Of a DNA stretch of 64,000 bases, positions 60,051 through 64,000 are shown in pieces. Origin of the DNA: Holophagales bacterium (GTDB taxonomy: Bacteria > Acidobacteriota > Thermoanaerobaculia > UBA5066); NCBI GenBank assembly GCA_016719485.1, contig JADJZB010000004.1, forward strand, positions 124,001-188,000. Reading direction: 5' to 3'. The notes under the pieces were generated by a model that saw only the letters and a list, made by a program, of their open reading frames with translations, did not search any database and had not been told where the DNA came from. Numbering within the stretch: position 1 is the stretch's first letter; the number at the start of each line of letters is the position of its first letter. The position numbers were made by a program, and so were the translations under genes.

Positions 60051-61531
60051 TACTTCACGCCCGTGACCGCGACGTCCTGCGGGGCGAAGACGAGCCGCGC
60101 GAGCGCCGCCACGAGCGGGTCGGACGCCTCGGTCCCCCCGCCGGTCACCTCGCGGGGCACCGGCGAGCGGTAGGCGATCGTGACCTCGCGCAGGCCGCAC
60201 GCCTCCATCAGCCGGCCGAGCGACGGCCCCGGAACGGGCCGAACGTGCGTCAGGTCCATCCAGAACCACTTCATGGCGTAGACCGACTCGGCGTTGACCG
60301 TTTCGAGAAGGAGGCGTCCTCCCGGGGCGAGGCGCGAGACGGCGAGCTCCACGAGCGGCAGGAGGGCGTCGGCCGGAAGGTGCTCGACGACCTGGTAGGC
60401 CGTGACGCCGCCCAGCGAGCCCTCGGGTTGTTCGCGGAGCCAGGAAAAGAGATCGGCGTCGTCCACCGCGAGCCTCTTCTCGCGGCACCGGGCGACCATC
60501 ACCGGGTTCGTGTCGCAGCCACGGCCCGCCAGGCCCCGGGCCGCGAGCGCCTCGAGGAACTCGCCCCGCCCGCAGCCCAGGTCGGCAATCGGGTGCTTCG
60601 CCCCGAGGAAGAGGGAGACGTCGCCCTCCTGGCGCGCGCGAATCTCGTCTTCCGCTCCGCGGAACGTCCGCTCGAAGTCGGCGTAGAGGCCGGCCGAAAG
60701 AGGGTCGGCCGCCGACCGTGTCTCCGGCACCCCGGACGCCCCGCCGTCCGCCGGGGCCGCGAGAGAGCCCCCGGACCGCAGCTCGGTGCGCAGCGTGGTC
60801 CACTCCAGCCGCGCCCCTCGAAGCTCCTCCGTCGCGCGCCCGAGGTCGAGACGGAGCGTCTCGAGCCGTTCCTCGGCGGACGACAGTCGCGTCGATGACT
60901 CCTCGAGCCGGGACCCCGCGGAGTCCGACCGGCTCTCGAGAAGATCGAGCCTCTTCTGGCTCCCGGAATGCTCGACACCGAGGCGCTCGACGGCGCCGTC
61001 CACTCTCCTCGTCTCTTCGGCGAGCGAGGCCCGCAGCTCGATATCCCTCTCGTCGAGGGCCGACAGGAGCGCGAGGCGCACCTCCTCGAGCCGTGCCCGC
61101 TGCGCCTCGGCCTCGTCCTTCAGGCCGAGGTGCTTCGCCTCGACCTCGTCCCCCAGCTCGCGGTGCCTCGCCCGGTGCTCCGAGGAGAGGTCCACGAAGG
61201 CCGCCTCGATCTCGAGGAGAGAGGTCCGGAGCGCCTCGTGGACCGCCGAGTTGAAGACTCCCTGGTCTCGCGTGACGATCCGAAGGGCGCGCAGGGCGAG
61301 CTCCTTCAGGCTGCGGAATCGGGCGTCGGCCGGCAGGGACGGCTGGACGAACCGCGAGGCATTTTCGAGGATGGTCCGCGGGCCGGCGAGGCTCGGGGCG
61401 CCACCCGATCCGGCGCGAGGCCGCGAGCGAGTTGAGGCGGGTGAGTTCGGCTCGGGGGTCGCGAGCGCTGCGAGCTGCGCGGCGAGCTCGCGCGCGAGGC
61501 CCGCCGCGTCGCCGCGTCGGTCGTTCGTCAT
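60050..61531 (-). CDS. coiled-coil SAM-dependent methyltransferase
   Basis: 493 residues. Residues about 110-255 are a long Glu/Arg/Leu coiled coil (RARHRELGDEVEAKHLGLKDE and following). A class I methyltransferase follows, with motif I IADLGCGRGEFLEAL near residue 317, VTAYQVVEHL and GGRLLLETVN. The layout resembles methyltransferases that cap O-antigen or capsule chains and measure length by coiled coil (WbdD-like), an inference supported by two neighbouring glycosyltransferases. Confidence 0.8.
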   Translation of the reverse strand: MTNDRRGDAAGLARELAAQLAALATPEPNSPASTRSRPRAGSGGAPSLAGPRTILENASRFVQPSLPADARFRSLKELALRALRIVTRDQGVFNSAVHEALRTSLLEIEAAFVDLSSEHRARHRELGDEVEAKHLGLKDEAEAQRARLEEVRLALLSALDERDIELRASLAEETRRVDGAVERLGVEHSGSQKRLDLLESRSDSAGSRLEESSTRLSSAEERLETLRLDLGRATEELRGARLEWTTLRTELRSGGSLAAPADGGASGVPETRSAADPLSAGLYADFERTFRGAEDEIRARQEGDVSLFLGAKHPIADLGCGRGEFLEALAARGLAGRGCDTNPVMVARCREKRLAVDDADLFSWLREQPEGSLGGVTAYQVVEHLPADALLPLVELAVSRLAPGGRLLLETVNAESVYAMKWFWMDLTHVRPVPGPSLGRLMEACGLREVTIAYRSPVPREVTGGGTEASDPLVAALARLVFAPQDVAVTGVK

Positions 61532-61554
61532 CAGCCTTATATTACGGCCCGCAC

Positions 61555-62709
61555 ATGACCCGCGACGCCTTCCGCCTCCTCCTGCCCGCCTTCGTCCTTC
61601 TCGGCCTCGCTTCCGGCCTCAGCTCGTGCGACTCGTCGCGATCCCCGGCGGCGGAGGTGAAGTCCCCGGCGGCGCCCGCCGCGGAGGGCGCGCCGGCCCG
61701 GCGGACGAGCCCGTACGAGGGAACGCTCACCGCCGTCCACTGGCCCGGCGAGAAGCACCTCGCGAACGTCCGCCAGCTGACGTTCGCGGGCGAGAACGCC
61801 GAGGCGTACTGGTCGGGGGACGGGAAGAGGCTGATCTTCCAGTCGACCCGTCCGCCCCACCGCTGCGACCAGATCTTCGTCGTCGACGTCGAGTCACCGG
61901 GCGAGCCGCGCCTCGTCTCGACCGGGAAGGGACGGACGACCTGCGCCTACTTCTTTCCGGGCGGCGAGCGGATCCTCTACGCCTCGACCCACCTCGGCGG
62001 GCGCGAGTGTCCGCCACCGCCCGACATGTCCCAGGGTTACGCCTGGGGGCTCTATCCCGACTACGACATCTTCAGTGCGAGGCCCGACGGAACCGACCTG
62101 CGCCGGCTCACGGCGACTCCGGGGTACGACGCGGAGGCCACCATTTCCAGGGACGGGCGGAGGATCGTCTTCACCTCGGCGCGCGACGGCGACCTCGAGC
62201 TCTACTCGATGAACGCCGATGGCGGCGACGTGAAGCGGCTCACACGCACTCCCGGCTACGATGGCGGGGCGTTCTACAGCGACGACGGGGAGTGGATCGT
62301 CTACCGCGCCTCGCGCCCCGAGACGCCGAAGGCCGTCGAGGATTTCAAGTCGCTCCTGAGCCGCCACCTCGTCAAGCCCAGCCGCCTCGAGATCCGCGTC
62401 ATGCGCTCCGACGGCTCCGGTGACCGGCAGGTGACCAGCAGCGGCGTCGCGAGCTTCGCGCCCTACTTCTTTCCCGGAAGCCACGAGAGGCTCCTCTACG
62501 TTTCGAACCTCGCCGACCCGAACGGTCGCGACTTCGACATCTTCGCCGTGGACGTGGACGGGACCGACCTCGAGAGGATCACGTACAACCCGACGTTCGA
62601 CGGGTTCCCGATGTTCTCGCCCGACGGAAAGCGGATCGCGTTCTGCTCCAACCGCCACAACGGAAGGCCGAACGAGACGAACGTCTTCGTGGCCGACTGG
62701 ATTCCCTGA
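61555..62709 (+). CDS. TolB-like beta-propeller lipoprotein
   Basis: 384 residues. Lipobox LSSC near residue 24, then WD40-like/PD40 repeats such as AYWSGDGKRLIFQSTR, TISRDGRRIVFTSARDGDLELYSMNADG and MFSPDGKRIAFCSNR. Beta-propeller of the TolB/DPP-IV type without a peptidase domain. Periplasmic or surface. Ends three bases from the convergent permease gene. Confidence 0.85.
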   Translation: MTRDAFRLLLPAFVLLGLASGLSSCDSSRSPAAEVKSPAAPAAEGAPARRTSPYEGTLTAVHWPGEKHLANVRQLTFAGENAEAYWSGDGKRLIFQSTRPPHRCDQIFVVDVESPGEPRLVSTGKGRTTCAYFFPGGERILYASTHLGGRECPPPPDMSQGYAWGLYPDYDIFSARPDGTDLRRLTATPGYDAEATISRDGRRIVFTSARDGDLELYSMNADGGDVKRLTRTPGYDGGAFYSDDGEWIVYRASRPETPKAVEDFKSLLSRHLVKPSRLEIRVMRSDGSGDRQVTSSGVASFAPYFFPGSHERLLYVSNLADPNGRDFDIFAVDVDGTDLERITYNPTFDGFPMFSPDGKRIAFCSNRHNGRPNETNVFVADWIP

Positions 62710-62711
62710 GG

Positions 62712-63812
62712 TCAGGAAGCGACGGTCCCTCCCTCGGACAACGAGCCGTGGCGAACGGTCTCGCGGAGGATCCGCAGGAGCGTCAGGCCGACGGCCAGGA
62801 CCATCGGGCCGATGAAGAGGCCGAGGATGCCGAACGCGCCGAGGCCGCCGAAGACGCCCAGGAACACGACGAGGGTCGAGAGCTCGCTCGAACCGCTGAT
62901 CAGGAGCGGCTTCAGGACGTTGTCGGCCATCGAGACGATGACGATGCCCCAGATCGCGAGGAAGATCGCCATGCCGGGGCGCCCCTGGAGCCAGCAGACG
63001 ATCGCTCCCGGCGCCCACACCAGGGCCGTTCCACCCATCGGCAGCAGGGAGAGGACGGCCATCGCCGCGCCAGCCAGGAAGGGCGACGGCAGGCCGGCGA
63101 TCGCCCAGCCGATCCCCCCGGCCACCCCCTGGATCAGCGCGGTGAGCAGCGAACCCCGGAAGATCGACTGGAGCATTCCCCTGAGGGACCCCAGGAGCGC
63201 CACCCGGCGCTCCTCCTCGAGCGGAACCAGGTCGAGGATCGCCCGCACCATCTCCCGGCCGTCGCGGAAGAGGAAGAACAGGAGGAAGAGGGTCACGAGG
63301 AAGGTCAGGACCGCGTCGAACAGTCCCATCACGATTCCGCCCGAGAACTTCGCGAGGAGGCCGGAAAGACCGGACGCGAGCTCGCCCGCCTTCGCCACCA
63401 TCTCGGCCGTCGTGAAGCCGGACCGCGTTTCCATCCAGGTGAGGGCGTCTCGCACGGCCGGGATCCGGAGCAGGTCGTCCGGCCCGGACACCTGCCTCGC
63501 GGTGAGCGCAGCCGAAGCGCGCCCGACGACGCCGATCGCCTCGTTCACGAGGACGCTCACGAGCAGGACCGCGGGGAGGATGACGAGCAGGCCGATGGCG
63601 AGGGTCAGGAGAATCGCCGCGAGGCCCCGGCGGCTCGGCATCTTTCTCTCCAGGAATCGCCACGGACCCGAGAAGGCGACCGCGAGAACGATCGCCCACG
63701 CGGAGGCCGTGCCGAACGGCGCGAGGGTCCTCGCGGCGAGCACGCCGATCCCGAACGCGACCAGCAGGAAGGCAGCGATCGGGTAGATGCGCGACGGGAT
63801 GCTGTAGGACAT
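62712..63812 (-). CDS. AI-2E family transporter
   Basis: 366 residues, about eight helices, PF01594-type: FLFRDGREMVRAILDLVPLEEE, RGSLLTALIQGVAGGIGWAIAGLP, LLPMGGTALVWAPGAIVCWLQG and DNVLKPLLISG. Family members transport AI-2 or ions (PerM, TqsA). Substrate unknown. Confidence 0.9.
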   Translation of the reverse strand: MSYSIPSRIYPIAAFLLVAFGIGVLAARTLAPFGTASAWAIVLAVAFSGPWRFLERKMPSRRGLAAILLTLAIGLLVILPAVLLVSVLVNEAIGVVGRASAALTARQVSGPDDLLRIPAVRDALTWMETRSGFTTAEMVAKAGELASGLSGLLAKFSGGIVMGLFDAVLTFLVTLFLLFFLFRDGREMVRAILDLVPLEEERRVALLGSLRGMLQSIFRGSLLTALIQGVAGGIGWAIAGLPSPFLAGAAMAVLSLLPMGGTALVWAPGAIVCWLQGRPGMAIFLAIWGIVIVSMADNVLKPLLISGSSELSTLVVFLGVFGGLGAFGILGLFIGPMVLAVGLTLLRILRETVRHGSLSEGGTVAS

Positions 63813-63873
63813 GACGACTCCTCGGTCGGGGACCGCCGGAGATGATAGCGGTCCCGTTGCTAGACTCGCGACG

Positions 63874-64000
63874 ATGCCCGGCTTCCGTTCCCGGCGGACG
63901 GGGCCCCGGTTCCCTCCGGCGCCCCTCCCGGACGATCCCGTAGACCTCTCGCGCCGCGCGGTCCGAGCCGCGCTCGACCAGGGCTTCGTCGCGGCGGGGG
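63874..64000 (+). CDS. start of a plus-strand gene, runs off the window
   Basis: From ATG 63874 the frame stays open for 42 codons: Pro/Arg-rich lead, then DLSRRAVRAALDQGFVAAG. The last part could match the first helix of several enzymes (for example an epoxyqueuosine reductase), but there is too little to identify it. Confidence 0.45.
   Translation, partial: MPGFRSRRTGPRFPPAPLPDDPVDLSRRAVRAALDQGFVAAG

Overview
The window is visibly GC-rich bacterial DNA with dense, mostly translationally coupled operons. Nothing in it fixes the taxon. The mix suggests a Gram-negative bacterium, possibly an Acidobacteriota (Thermoanaerobaculia-like) lineage, which is an inference. Supporting observations are a full-length Rex with complex I, a TolC-type outer-membrane channel, lipoproteins with lipoboxes, an XrtA-type deacetylase, a very long TPR protein and a bacterial deoxyhypusine synthase.

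Left part, 1 to about 13.6 kb: an accessory region with a nitrosative or oxidative stress theme. It holds an AlkA-type glycosylase end, NDH-2, an AhpD-like peroxidase, NnrS, a two-subunit-fusion 2-oxoacid dehydrogenase E1, a SufR-like regulator with C-terminal cysteines, a ferredoxin-reductase-like flavoprotein, the Fe-S repair protein RIC and a quinol-type nitric oxide reductase. Many of these genes are broken by single-base shifts or internal deletions, while the genes to the right of 18.3 kb read cleanly. This is either real decay or local sequence error.

13.7 to 18.3 kb: a small integrative element. An AbiE-type toxin-antitoxin pair (AbiEi, AbiEii) converges on a tyrosine recombinase, followed by an excisionase-like HTH protein, and the element abuts the 3' end of tRNA-Pro(GGG). 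This tRNA is the likely boundary between accessory and core DNA.

18.3 to 28.2 kb, minus strand: a MerR-type regulator, Der GTPase, RNase R, tRNA-Leu(CAG), then an eight-gene operon in which most genes overlap by four bases. Its products are a GT2 glycosyltransferase, a polysaccharide deacetylase, an acyltransferase, a ketoreductase, an acyl carrier protein, a hotdog dehydratase, a receiver-PilZ protein and a STAS protein. It lacks a ketosynthase and looks like an uncharacterised acyl/glycan assembly line with its own signalling genes.

28.2 to 40 kb, plus strand: a complex I operon nuoA-E-F-G-H-J-K-L-M-N (B, C, D and I are absent here) followed by rex. A good Rex-box-like site lies at the nuoA promoter, so an NADH-sensing loop is likely. 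The nuo and eight-gene operons start only about 9 bp apart, head to head.

40 to 46.6 kb: a minus-strand operon of two peptide-type ABC ATPases, a TolC channel, a YIP1-like membrane protein and a LolD/MacB-type ATPase, divergent from a deoxyhypusine synthase gene. 46.6 to 54.7 kb, minus strand: a 1340-residue TPR protein and the translation cluster ffh-rpsP-rimM-trmD-rplS-rnhB. 54.7 to 64 kb: a strong promoter with a structured leader and a threonine-rich small lipoprotein, then a secreted protein, HAD hydrolase, lipoprotein thioredoxin, DUF309 protein, a glycosyltransferase/methyltransferase set, a TolB-like lipoprotein, an AI-2E-type permease and the start of one more gene.
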